Of a stretch of DNA of 64,000 nucleotides, positions 1 to 9,882 are shown in pieces. The translations under genes were made by a program, and so were the position numbers. Every line of letters starts with the position of its first letter. The first letter of the stretch is position 1. The notes under the pieces were generated by a model. That model was not told the DNA's origin. It made no database searches and was given only the letters and a program-made list of their open reading frames with translations. The DNA is from Limonium bicolor (taxonomy: Eukaryota; Streptophyta; Magnoliopsida; Caryophyllales; Plumbaginaceae), in contig CM041776.1 of the NCBI GenBank assembly GCA_023374045.1, forward strand, positions 42,104,171 to 42,168,170. The letters run 5' to 3'.

Positions 1-655
1 ATTCTCTAATTTTACAAAATCATTGAAATTAGAGAAACCGTAAATGAGTAAAAATGATCAGTTCTTAAACATTTAATAATAGAGAGAGACAAAACAAATA
101 TTTATAAGCAAACTCGGTATTATAGATACGCTGAGTTATTTTGGGTTAAACACCCATCCAAGCACAATTATGAGATTACTCAGACATTGACAAAAATAAA
201 AACAGAGTAGAGATTGAAATAGTCATTATTCAGGAACTGCCTGCGAATAACGGGTCTGCACTCGCCTGCCTCTTTCTCTCTCTGTAAAATACTGCTTCTG
301 TTTGAGTACGTACGTGAATGTGGTGGAATGGTAAAAATAAATAAAAGATGGAGAATTGTGGTGTTACGGGAGGAATTAAATGGAAGAGAGTGGAGTGTGG
401 AGCTGTTTGTGATTTCTTCAGCCTCTGGTCGTACGTGGTCAATTTTGCAGTAATGGTGTTGGGTTTATATAGAGGATTGGAGGAGCAGATCCGTACGTAA
501 GAATTGATTGAGCATTGATTGAAGACTGAGTACTTCATTTAATGCAGGGGACAGAGCCGACGAGTGGAGTGATTTAAGGTAGGCGGTGCGGCGGAGTAGA
601 TGGATAACGGAATCAATTTGCAGAACGCGTCGCGAAGAAGAAGACTGCGCGACTG
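1..655. other. AT-rich flank without supported gene
   Basis: No convincing coding region is visible. A 102-codon open frame on the minus strand (230-538) has low-complexity composition and no recognisable domain, so I do not call it a gene. The stretch from about 540 back to 240 reads on the minus strand like a plant promoter and 5' leader: a TATA-like box followed by a C/T-rich, AUG-poor leader. It could be the upstream part of a host gene lying left of the window, or part of another transposable element. The sequence does not decide between these. Confidence 0.35.
463..472 (-). promoter_or_regulatory. possible TATA box, leftward promoter
   Basis: On the minus strand this reads CTATATAAAC, a good match to the plant TATA consensus. 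The sequence downstream of it (toward position 240) is pyrimidine-rich like a plant 5' leader. No gene is visible within the window in that direction, so the assignment rests on the motif and composition only. Confidence 0.3.
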
Positions 656-659
656 ATTT

Positions 660-1289
660 TTGCGCCTGTTTGTCTTGTCCGAGGCGGTAGCCTCATGTGT
701 TGTCCACGAGGCGGTAGCCTCTGTGTTGTCCGCCTGTTAAGAGGCGGTAGCCTCCGTGTTGTCCGCCTGGCGGTAGCCTTCATTTGTTGGTCCGGGTCTT
801 GGGACTGGGGTTAGGTCCCGGACCATGTCTCTTCTAACGCCCGAGAGTTTCATTTCACTTGTTGGTCCAGGACTTAGGATGGTGATAAAGTCCGGACCAT
901 ATATTTGTTTCAGCCGTTGGTTTCTCAATTGTTGTGGTCCGGGACTTAAGTCTTGGAACAAGTCCCGGACCATGTGTTGAAATCAGCCGATAGTTTCTTC
1001 ATATGTTGTCCTAGCTTTGAAGGTTTTAACCAAGCTAGGACATGACTTCAAAACCCTCTAAAATCTTCGTTCTGACTCCGTTTTCTGAGCCGTCTGCGGC
1101 TATGCGTTCGTTTCTTCATGTTCTTCGCTTCTAGCTTGGCTTTTTCTCATGTTTAACTGATAAAACTGTAAGACAACCAATAAAACATAAACTAGAGAAA
1201 AGCTAAGATAAGTGGAGAAATGAGCAAGAAAAGTGCTAATAATATATATGAAATACACCTATAAAACATGCTCATTTGGATACTTATCA
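660..1289. repeat. LTR-like segment with GC-rich hairpin array
   Basis: Four copies of a short unit with the self-complementary core GAGGCGGTAGCCTC or variants lie at about 680-775. They are followed by three hairpins whose arms read GGTCC(GGG) and (GTCCC)GGACC, at 789-824, 863-898 and 936-971. A fourth has arms GTCCTAGCTT and AAGCTAGGAC at 1008-1041. The segment ends at 1289 in ...GGATACTTATCA, which on the minus strand is TGATAAGTATCC, a TG-initiated end typical of plant LTRs. I infer an LTR or LTR fragment; the left border and a matching target duplication were not found. Confidence 0.45.
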
Positions 1290-2501
1290 GTAATGCAGCA
1301 TTCAGGGACGATTAACCAGTCAAGTACGTGAGCGATCAGATATGTGTTCGTAGCAACCATTGGTAAATTTTTCAGTCCTTTTCAGCTTCAGTTAAGAATA
1401 CACACAAGCTCTGCAATCTCATTCTCTTATTTTGACCCCTCCTCTACAGTGATAATAACATCGGGCTGCTGCATCTTCTCTGTGGCATATATTCTCACCG
1501 GGCTGCTGAATAAGGTACATTTAATGTTGCATTATGGAAGATACCGGAAGCTCGTGCGCCCAATTTTGATCCTTAATTGCCTAAGCTACTAATTATTATT
1601 TGGTTGCAATTGCTAGTGATGCGCTTGATGAGTTGAATGGTATCATATTGAGAGAAGTTGTGGAGGTTCTTAGAACCGGGAAAACAAAGAAAAACAGGGG
1701 AGACCATGCCGAAATTTTCTTGTGAAATTTTCTATCTTTTGATTTTTACCTGCACTTGATGATTTGTTAATGCTATTCTTATTTGTTGCTGATTTGCTCC
1801 TAATTTACTGTTGATGAAGAACTGCTGCTGGAAAACTGCTGCTCTTTTTCACTTCTGAAAATTTGACCATTGTACTCCTGCATTTTTAAGGTATGTTACA
1901 ATAATTTTTACCTTCTTAAAACGCACTACTTCGCCTCTGTTTTTGCTGTTTGCATTATTATGTTTTGACTATCACATTTGCACTACAATTGTAGTTACAA
2001 TTTTTCGTACTGTTACTTTCTATTTTCTTAAACAGAGTTAGTCTGATTGGATTTCTCACAATTGTTCATCACCAAACTATTACGCTTATCATCTGCATCG
2101 AATAAGGTACATTTAAAATGTTTTCCTTAAGTAATATATGTTTATGCAACATATATAGTTAGATATATATCTTTTTACTATTTAGTATTAATAGGGCATA
2201 GCTTGCAAATATAACATTTTATCTTCTCTCCTTTAGTTTCTATCATTTAAAGAATAGCTTGTAAATATAACATTTTATCTTCCCACCTTCCATTGAACGC
2301 CTTATTCCTCTCCACAATGAAGTAGACTTCCTTTTGTTCATCCTCGTCGTGACTGACAAAGATACAAAGTCAACAAACTTAACAGTCCATATCCTCGTCT
2401 TCATCACAACAATTCTTTTGCCGTGATTATTGCTTTATTATTCTTCAATTTGCCCTTGGGTTTTCACATGTGGCGCTAAACAATATTTGAAAGGATATCA
2501 G
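1290..2501. other. unassigned AT-rich stretch upstream of CACTA transposase
   Basis: This is AT-rich sequence without a clear gene. A short open frame at 1344-1592 shows no recognisable domain. At about 1617-1723 a run of plus-strand codons looks coding (it includes DALDELNGIILREVVEVL), which faintly resembles the end of an RNA-recognition motif and could be a captured host exon. The string AATAAGGTACATTTA occurs twice (about 1508 and 2101). The region may be the 5' part of the CACTA element, but no terminal inverted repeat matching its right end was found here. Confidence 0.3.
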
Positions 2502-5500
2502 ATGGCAAACTCATGGATGTACAGCGGAAATTTGGATAACAAGTTTCTTGAGGGAGTTGACAAATTTTGCAATGTTTTGGTCGATAATCGACTCCTGCCA
2601 ATAAGGGTTACATATTTTGTCCTTGTATAGACTGCAGAAACTATTTGAAGTATCGAGGGATAGAAAAAATAAAGGAACATTTGATTCGTCATGGTTTTAC
2701 AAAAGACTATGAAGATATAGTCCGGTGGCATGGTCAGAGGGCGGTAGATGTCATGTGTAATGAACAAGAGGAAGTTGAAGATAATCAAACAATTGTGGTC
2801 GATGACCACGACATAGTAGACAATGAACCAGATTACGATGACATTGCTGCAATGCTGGAAGATGTTGAACAAGAGTTTTACAATAGGCCAGACACCTATG
2901 AGACTTTGCTAGATTCATCCAAAACACCGCTGTGTTTCGGGTGTGATCCTACAAAATTGAGTAAATTGAGCGCAGTCTTGAAACTCTTCAATCTAAAATC
3001 GAAATTTGGTTGGAGTGATGTGAGTCTCAGTGCTCTCTTACAAATGATGAAGACCATACTACCAAAGGATAATGTTTTACCAACATCGACTTATGAAGCC
3101 AAAAAATTGATGTGTCCAATGGGTATGGGGTACAAAAAGATCCACGCTTGTCCATCTGGTTGCATTTTGTACTGGAAGGATAATGAATTTGCTGATAGAT
3201 GTCCAGAATGTGGGGAATCACGTTATGCGAGGAAAAACCAAAATGAATGCACTGGTCGTCATAAGGATAAATCCCCTGCTAAAGTGTTGTGGTATTTGCC
3301 CATAATACCACGATTGAAGCGTCTATTTGCAGTTGATAAAGATGCGGAGAATCTAAGGTGGCATTCGACTCACAGAAAAAATGATGGAAAGTTGAGACAT
3401 CCGGCTGATGCGTCCCAGTGGAAAACATTGACATGAAATTTCCTCAGTTTGCTCGCGATCCAAGAAACTTGAGACTCGGTCTGTGTACTGATGGGATGAA
3501 CCCTTACGGTACATTGAGTAGCATACACAGCACGTGGCCGGTATTATTGATGATCTACAATCTCCCCCTTGGTTGTGTATGAAACCTAGACACATTTTGT
3601 TGTCACTTTTGATATCTGGTCCAAAACAACCGGGCAACAAAATAGATGTTTTTCTACAACCATTGATAGATGACCTACAACTCTTGTGGAATGAAGGGGT
3701 GATGGTATATGACTCATTTGGGAAGAGAATTTAACTTGCGTGCTATGTTATATTGCACAATCAATGACTTTCCTGCGTATGGTAATCTTTCTGGTTACAC
3801 AGTCAAAGGTGCATGTGCATGTCCTATTTGTGGTGAGCATAAATCAAATATCCGCTTGAAACATAGTGGGAAGAATGTTTACATGGGTCATCGTAAAATG
3901 CTTCCAAACGGCCACAAATATCGCAAGATGTCGATTGAGTTTGACGGAAAGACTGATCACAGTGTGTCTCGTCCTCCTTTACCAGGTTCAGAGGTGTATA
4001 AAAAGGTGCAAAATATTGTCAACAACTTTGGTCCTTCGACAAGAAACACCAAGAAAAGTGTATGGAAAAAGAAGTCAATCTTTTGGGAACTTGAGTATTG
4101 GCAACATTTAGATGTCAGACATTGTATTGATGCAATGCATGTCGAAAAAAATGTGGGAGAAAAGTGTTATGGGAACCCTCTTGAACATACCAGGCAAGAC
4201 CAAAGATCACATAAAGGGGAGAAAAGATTTGATTGATTTGAAAATAAGGGAGATCTTTGGGCACAAGAACGTGGGAAATGCACGTTCTTGCCTCCTGCAT
4301 GTCACACATTGTCTAAACAGGAGAAGCATAGTCTGTGCAATATCCTCCACAATATCAAGGTGCCATCAGGGTATTCGTCTAACATAAGAAATCTTGTTTC
4401 AATGTCTGATCTGAAATTAGTTGGAATGAAATCCCATGATTATCATGTGTTAATGCAAGACTTTTTAGCTGTTGCAATTCATGGGATCCTACCTGATGCG
4501 GTGAGAAACGCAATCACCAACCTTTGCGTGTTTCTCAAAGCAGTATGCTAAAGTTCACGATGTGGATAATCTAGACAATTTGCAAGCTGTTCTTGTTGTC
4601 ACGATGTGTCAGTTGGAGATGTATTTTCCTCCTTCATTCTTCGACATCATGGTTCATTTATTGGTTCATTTGGTCAGAGAGATTAAAGAGTGTGGACCTG
4701 TATATCTTCGTTATATGTATCCTTTTGAAAGGTACATGGGTATATTGAAGAGAAAATGAAGAATCGTCGTCGTCCTGAAGGAAGTATTATAGAGGGATAT
4801 ATAACAGAGGAAGTTGTTGATTTTTGTACTCACTATTTGGAAGATGTTGAATCCATTGGTCTTCCTAAATCTAGACATGAAGGAAGACTCCAGGGACACG
4901 GTACCGTTGGGAGAAAAATGAAGAGAATTGATATTGAAACCCTTAACAAAGCTCACTTAGTTGTGCTGAGTCACCTTGAAATTGTAGAACCGTATTTTGA
5001 AATGCACCTGACTCTGCTCAGAGCACAAAATCCAACAATGAGTGACATTAGACTAAAAAAGGAGCAGAATAAAACGTTTGTGAAATGGTTCAAGGATAAA
5101 GTTTTTTCGAACACCAGTCAACTACAGTGCCTGCATTAGTGAAGACGTTGGCACTTGGTCCTAATCTTGACGTTGTTTCATACGAAGGGTATGACGTAAA
5201 TGGCTACACTTTTTATACGGAACGGCAAGATCAAAAATCAATGAATCAAAACAGTGGCATCAAGGTTGTGTTACCAGAGTATGTACAATAATGTCACAGG
5301 TATGGGTCAAAATCCAGTGGAGTTGAAACAATCATATTACGGTCGTGTACAAGATATTTGGTTCTAGATTACACCGCATATGAGACTTGTGTGTTTCGTT
5401 GCAACTGGATTGACAACAGAAATGGTTACCGTGAGGAGAACATGGTATGAAACTAGTTCATCTTAGTGGTGCAACACCCACAGTTGAGCCGTTTGTTGTT

Positions 5501-5620
5501 GCAACTAAGGCGAAACAGGTATATTACATTTCTGACCAATCTAATCCTAGATGGTCCTTTGTACTTCAAGGAAAAAGAGGAATAGTTGGTGTGGATGGTG
5601 TGGTCGATGAGGATGAATAA
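2502..5620 (+). pseudogene. TNP2-type CACTA transposase, broken
   Basis: This encoded the transposase that cuts and rejoins CACTA element ends in the nucleus. The N-terminus (from 2502, MANSWMYSG...FLEGVDKF) followed by CPCIDCRNY and HLIRHGF matches the transposase-associated zinc-binding domain. The TNP2/Transposase_21 core follows: DGKLRHPAD near 3390, RLGLCTDGMNPYG near 3474, PPWLCMK near 3565, ACPICGEH near 3820 and CIDAMHVEKNV near 4125. A DUF4216-like C-terminal region (GYDVNGYTFYTE near 5190, CNWIDNRNG near 5400) ends at a TAA at 5618-5620. The frame changes near 2600-2640, 3430, 3700, 4160, 4280, 4550 and 5140. Family assignment is firm; exact exon limits are not. Confidence 0.88.
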
Positions 5621-5855
5621 AACATGCAAGATGAAATACCAAGCCTTTCGATTCAATTACCAGAGTTGGACCGTGTTACAAATTTGTGTGGTCTGACCAT
5701 GGCGAAGGAATTTGGATTGATTAATGTGAGCTTATATCTTCATTTTTTGATAGTTTATTTTTGTATTTATGTCTACTATTATTGATAGTTTTGTTTTCGT
5801 ATTTATAATTTCTTACTTTCATTTACTTGGTAATTAACTAAATCTTCTATTTATA

Positions 5856-7870
5856 TTGCATGCAGGAATCAAAATGGACATCGATATGGATGAGCTAGAC
5901 TTTTATTGTGATGAGCTAGAAAATCCCTCACAGCAGCAAACACAGCAGCAGCCACAGCAGCAGACACAGCAGCAAACACACAGCAGCAGCCACAGCAGCA
6001 GCTACAGCAGCAGCTACAACAGCAGCCACAGCAGCAGCTACAGCAGCAGCCATAGCAGCAGCCACCTGAGCAGCAGCCACAGCAGCAGCCCCAGACAGAG
6101 AAACGTCAACAAACGAAGGGGTAGGGGGCCGAGCAGAGGGGTGAGGTTGAAGAAAGAAATTAATCTAGTTTGGGATAAATACTTCAGAGCCTGGGGAGAC
6201 TGTCAAGCGGAGTTCGCAAGCATGTTAGGAAATCTTGCGAAGTCCCGTTGCTCAATTAATAATATTGGAAACAAAGGACGAGCAAGTGAAAGAAGCAATG
6301 TGGCAGCAAGTACAACAACGGTACAAGATACCAGATGAAGCGCGGGCGACGGTTCTTTCACTCATAGCTGGACGGGCGAGGCAGTTCAGATCTTTCTTGG
6401 TGGCAAATTGGATTAGGAAATCGCGTGATGTGCCACCATGGATATTTTATGATGGCATGATCACAGAGGAAGAATGGAAAGAGTTCGAGGAGTTTCACAC
6501 GACGGAGCAATTCAAGGTATATGCCTTATTAAATTTAAGTTTGAATCTAAATTTTAATAACACCAACTTTAATATGTGTGTATATTGTTTTAATACTTTC
6601 ATTTAATGATTTGTATTAATAGGAGGTTCAAGAAAAGCAAGGGCAAACCGAGGAAAAAATAGATTTTCAGCAGTATATGGGCCGGAAGGGATACACTGGT
6701 AGCATTCCAAGTGGAAAGATGCCGGTTTGCTCACAAAAAAGATGATGATGGCATTGAAGTTCCCATCGACACTGTGTATGAAGCCAACCGAGTTCAGCTT
6801 TACGTTTTGGGTCACTCAAAAGTAGATAAGGATGGGAAGATAGTACACCCGCGACCAGAGACAGCAGAGTTGGCTGCACAGATTGTAAGTGTTTAACTTG
6901 TTCAATAATAACAGTTGTGTTTAACAGTTTATTTTTTACAATTTATAACTTATTGCTTATTTTTTTGGATCATCTTACTAGGCTGAAGCCTCCCAGCGAG
7001 GGGAGATAGATATATTTGCTCCACCAAGTCAAAATGATCCGCTGAATCAACTTCTTGGATTAAAGGATCATCCTGGAAGGGTTAGGGGTTTCGGGGGACA
7101 AGTGCGTCAGAAATTGTTTTTGAAAAGTCCACCTCCAAAAGTCTGTCCGAGCATGAGGTGTCTGCACTTGTAGATCGGAGGGTGAATGAGGTTGTTTCAA
7201 AGGCTTTGGGAGGACGAAACCAACAAACTGATCAAACCCGACCGACTTCTTCATCTAGTTGTACCGCCCCTTCTGATCCGTATCCGTTTGCTAATCTGAA
7301 GGTTAGTATGTCTCTATTAATCTTGTTCGTCATGGTAAATGAATGACTGTAAAAAATACTAGCCTTATTCACATTTAAATTGTAATTTTACTTATTTTTA
7401 GGAACAAAAAACATGTCGTCTGCTGCAAATCACGCTTGATGGTTATCCTGTTGATGCTGCATACGGTACTGTGCTACAATCAGCATCAACTACATTGATT
7501 AATCTCAAGCGTCTTCCCCCATTCTATGCTAGAGTAATCCTGCAGACCATTATTGATGGATTTGAGAATGCTTTTCTTCCCATGGATATTGATGGCAAAG
7601 TGACCCTATTTGATGGGAAGGGTGCAATTGTACCATGGCCAGTCGGTTTTATTGTCATCACTGATGAGGTATGTCTAAATCTTTTATGAATTGTTTTCCC
7701 TTTAATGTATACATTGTTTTAACTTGCATGTTCTTTGTATTATATATGATTGGGTAGATCCCTGATCAGACGAGAAGACTGGGAAACCGTGATGAAGAGA
7801 TCAACCAATCAATGGATGTTGATCGAGACAACACACAGTTGGCTGAGGGCAACCAGAAATCCAAGGGGAA
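5856..7870 (+). pseudogene. CACTA second gene, Transposase_24-like region
   Basis: This is the companion gene usually found after TNP2 in plant CACTA elements, of the Ptta/En/Spm (Transposase_24) type. The first exon encodes an acidic start (MDIDMDELDFYCDELENP) and a glutamine-rich tract. The conserved part follows: NLVWDKYFRAWGD near 6160, KEAMWQQVQQRYKIPDEAR near 6290, ARQFRSFLVANWIRKSRDV near 6380, ETAELAAQI near 6860 and DHPGRVRGFGG near 7070. Exon blocks are separated by AT-rich spacers starting GTA/GTG and ending AG (for example about 6516-6622, 6885-6981 and 7303-7402), so introns are likely. The repeat tract and several later blocks are out of frame. It probably ran on into the protease-like part downstream. 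Confidence 0.72.
5934..6098 (+). repeat. CAG trinucleotide-rich tract in CACTA second gene
   Basis: Runs of CAGCAG(C/A) are interrupted by ACA, CCA and CTA triplets. In the starting frame it encodes Q-rich sequence (QQQTQQQPQQQ). After one slip the same DNA reads as serine/histidine repeats, so at least one indel has occurred inside the tract. Polyglutamine linkers of this kind are prone to replication slippage. Confidence 0.85.
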
Positions 7871-7899
7871 AGAACCTATGCAGACAAGGTAACTACTGA

Positions 7900-9189
7900 A
7901 GCTCAGCGAAAGAAGTTTTGTGTCCCCCCTTTGTGACCAAGCATTTCGCGAAGTATGAGAAGATGCTGTATGAACTGATATTGGAAAAGAGTCTGCATAT
8001 GACTAGCGTGTCAGTTTTGTTACCTGAGTGGCTTTTCCATTACGAAGCGGATCAAGAACAATAATAAATTTTGAGGACATCAAAGATGCTGTGCAGAGAT
8101 TTGTTGAATATATCTATCATCCAAGCATATTCCCTGTAAGTGTTACTTTTAGTTTCTTACATTCAAAAATAAATTTAAATAAAATAACTTGTAATTTAAG
8201 GACTACCTTGTTATGTTTTAGTTTTGCTATTCCACCTTTAATTATTATTATTTTTTGTTGAAGGTATCTGAAAGCTAGATTGCGTCATAAAAAAATTAGA
8301 GATTTGGTGACATTCTTATGCCCTGAAACAACATCACTAGATTCTGCAAACAGAGACTCGGCTGGATACAGGAACTATGTGTCGCATGGATTACGAAGGC
8401 TGTTCAAAACAGTAGTAGATACGTGATGATTCCTTTCCATCAGACGTGCGTAATACTATCCCTCTTGCATTTAATTCGTTTTGTTAGTTTGTGACTTATT
8501 GTATTATTATATGATAACTCTTTCAAAATTACAATCGTAGCAACCATTGGGTACTCCTTCTGTCTCCACGGCAACATCACAATTACTTGTGCTTGACCCA
8601 TTACAATGTATCGTGAGTTGCAAATCGACGACTTGTTCAAAGCGTAAGTGTTAGTTAATGAATGCAACTTATTGTTTGTCTATATAATATGATGAACCGG
8701 AATTAATGATTTAATTTTTGAACTTAACAGTGCTTATATGAAGACGGTTTTTCAACAGTTTGACAACCTTTTCAATTGTTCATCTTGAGGTACAGTTATT
8801 TATCATTATTGTGTTAGTCGTATTTGCTATTTTGACTGTTTGTTTTTGTTTTCTATATACTTGTCAGTGTCCAAGGCAAATGGACTCTAAGAGTTGTGGT
8901 TACTATGTAATGCGATACATGTTAGAAATTGTCTTAACATAGAGAAGCTCACAAAAGATGAAGAGGTATATTATCTTTCCATTACACATATACATTTTAT
9001 AAATCTGTCTATCATTTTTGTTTAAAACAAATAAATATGTGTCTTTACATACATATTTGTTTATCTTGTTCTCTACAGGTTCGAGAACATTTCAAGAACT
9101 CGGGAAAAACTTACTCCGTCAGAGATCTGCAATTAGTTAGAGAGCAGATGTGTTTGTTTATCGTCAAGTGTTTCAAAGGAGGAAAATGA
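7900..9189 (+). pseudogene. Ulp1/C48-like cysteine protease tail of CACTA second gene
   Basis: This resembles the SUMO-protease (Ulp1, peptidase C48) domain that several plant DNA transposons carry. The histidine block NHWVLLLSP is encoded near 8542-8568 (His codon 8545-8547). An aspartate-containing LDP block is near 8595 in a neighbouring frame. The glutamine and catalytic cysteine are in CPRQMDSKSCGYYVMRYM, with the Cys codon at 8895-8897. The final exon (about 9079-9189) encodes REHFKNSGKTYSVRDL and ends at TGA 9187-9189. AT-rich spacers between blocks look like introns. Frames do not join cleanly. Its cellular target cannot be read from sequence. Confidence 0.68.
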
Positions 9190-9529
9190 TATCATGGATA
9201 GCACTGGGAGGTCAAAAAAGAGGTGACTACAAGACTGTCCTGTCCTTATGTGTTTTTACCCCCTGACTTTTTTTGTTTAACTAGTGTAAAAAAATATCGA
9301 TTACTGTTGGGGTAGCTCATGCCGTCATTGTGATAGCTTTTTAAATTGCAATGGTGCACATTTGTTTTGTGAATTATGTCACACATTTACATATTTTGTG
9401 GTTAGAATATGATTGTTGTACAGAGGGCATGCTGCTATGTTACCCGCTTTTGTGGATGTATCATTTGTGATTAAAAATGATTACAGAGGGAAGAGAAAAA
9501 AACATAAATTTTTTTTTTTAAAAAAACAC
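9190..9529. other. 3' flank of CACTA second gene, no gene seen
   Basis: AT-rich non-coding sequence lies between the last protease exon and the subterminal repeats. It presumably holds the 3' UTR. A poly-T/A run sits at about 9508-9527. Nothing else could be recognised. Confidence 0.5.
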
Positions 9530-9882
9530 TAAAAGACGGTTCACAAGAAACCATCGCTTAAACTAAAATTGGCGCCACCGCCAAAAGTCTATAAACGACG
9601 GTTATTGTAAGTGAACCGTGTTATATACTACGATTTAAAAGACGGTTATCATAAACCGTCTCTTAAAACCATGGTTTACGCGCGCTGAAACATGGTATAA
9701 ACGACGGTTTTATTATAACCGTCTTTTAAAGTCCCAAGACGCGCGCCTTAATATCATCTAAACGACGGTTCCGAACCGTCGTTTAAACAATCTCTGATAA
9801 ACGACGACGTTATAAGAGACGGTTCAAAACCGTCGTTTTTAGACAGTTTGAACCGCCTTTTTCCCCTCGCGCCGTACCAGTG
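9530..9882. repeat. CACTA 3' subterminal repeats and putative terminus
   Basis: At least ten direct and inverted copies of a short unit, AAACGACGGTT or AAAGACGGTT and their complements, are packed into 350 bp. Some form perfect local inverted pairs, such as ACGACGGTTCCGAACCGTCGT near 9763. Arrays like this are the binding sites of the CACTA-encoded DNA-binding protein. The putative terminal repeat CGCGCCGTACCAGTG closes the array at 9882. Confidence 0.8.

Larger units (their letters stand above)
2502..9882 (+). mobile_element. decayed En/Spm (CACTA) DNA transposon
   Basis: A TNP2-type transposase and a second multi-exon gene are followed by about 350 bp of short repeats, the standard order of plant CACTA elements. 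The right end is placed at 9882, where the sequence reads CGCGCCGTACCAGTG. Inverted, this starts CACTGGTACGGCGCG, a CACTG-type terminus. The next three bases (AGT) would be the target duplication. No CACTGGTACG copy exists between position 1 and 2502, so the left end is deleted, replaced or beyond the window. Numerous stops and frameshifts show it is not autonomous now. Confidence 0.8.

Noticed and set aside
230..538. Minus-strand ORF as host gene
   Set aside because: No domain, odd composition, and it overlaps what looks like a promoter and leader; a gene to the left of the window is possible but not visible.
2498..2872. Minus-strand ORF opposite the CACTA transposase
   Set aside because: It is antisense to the transposase-associated domain, which has clear family motifs on the plus strand.
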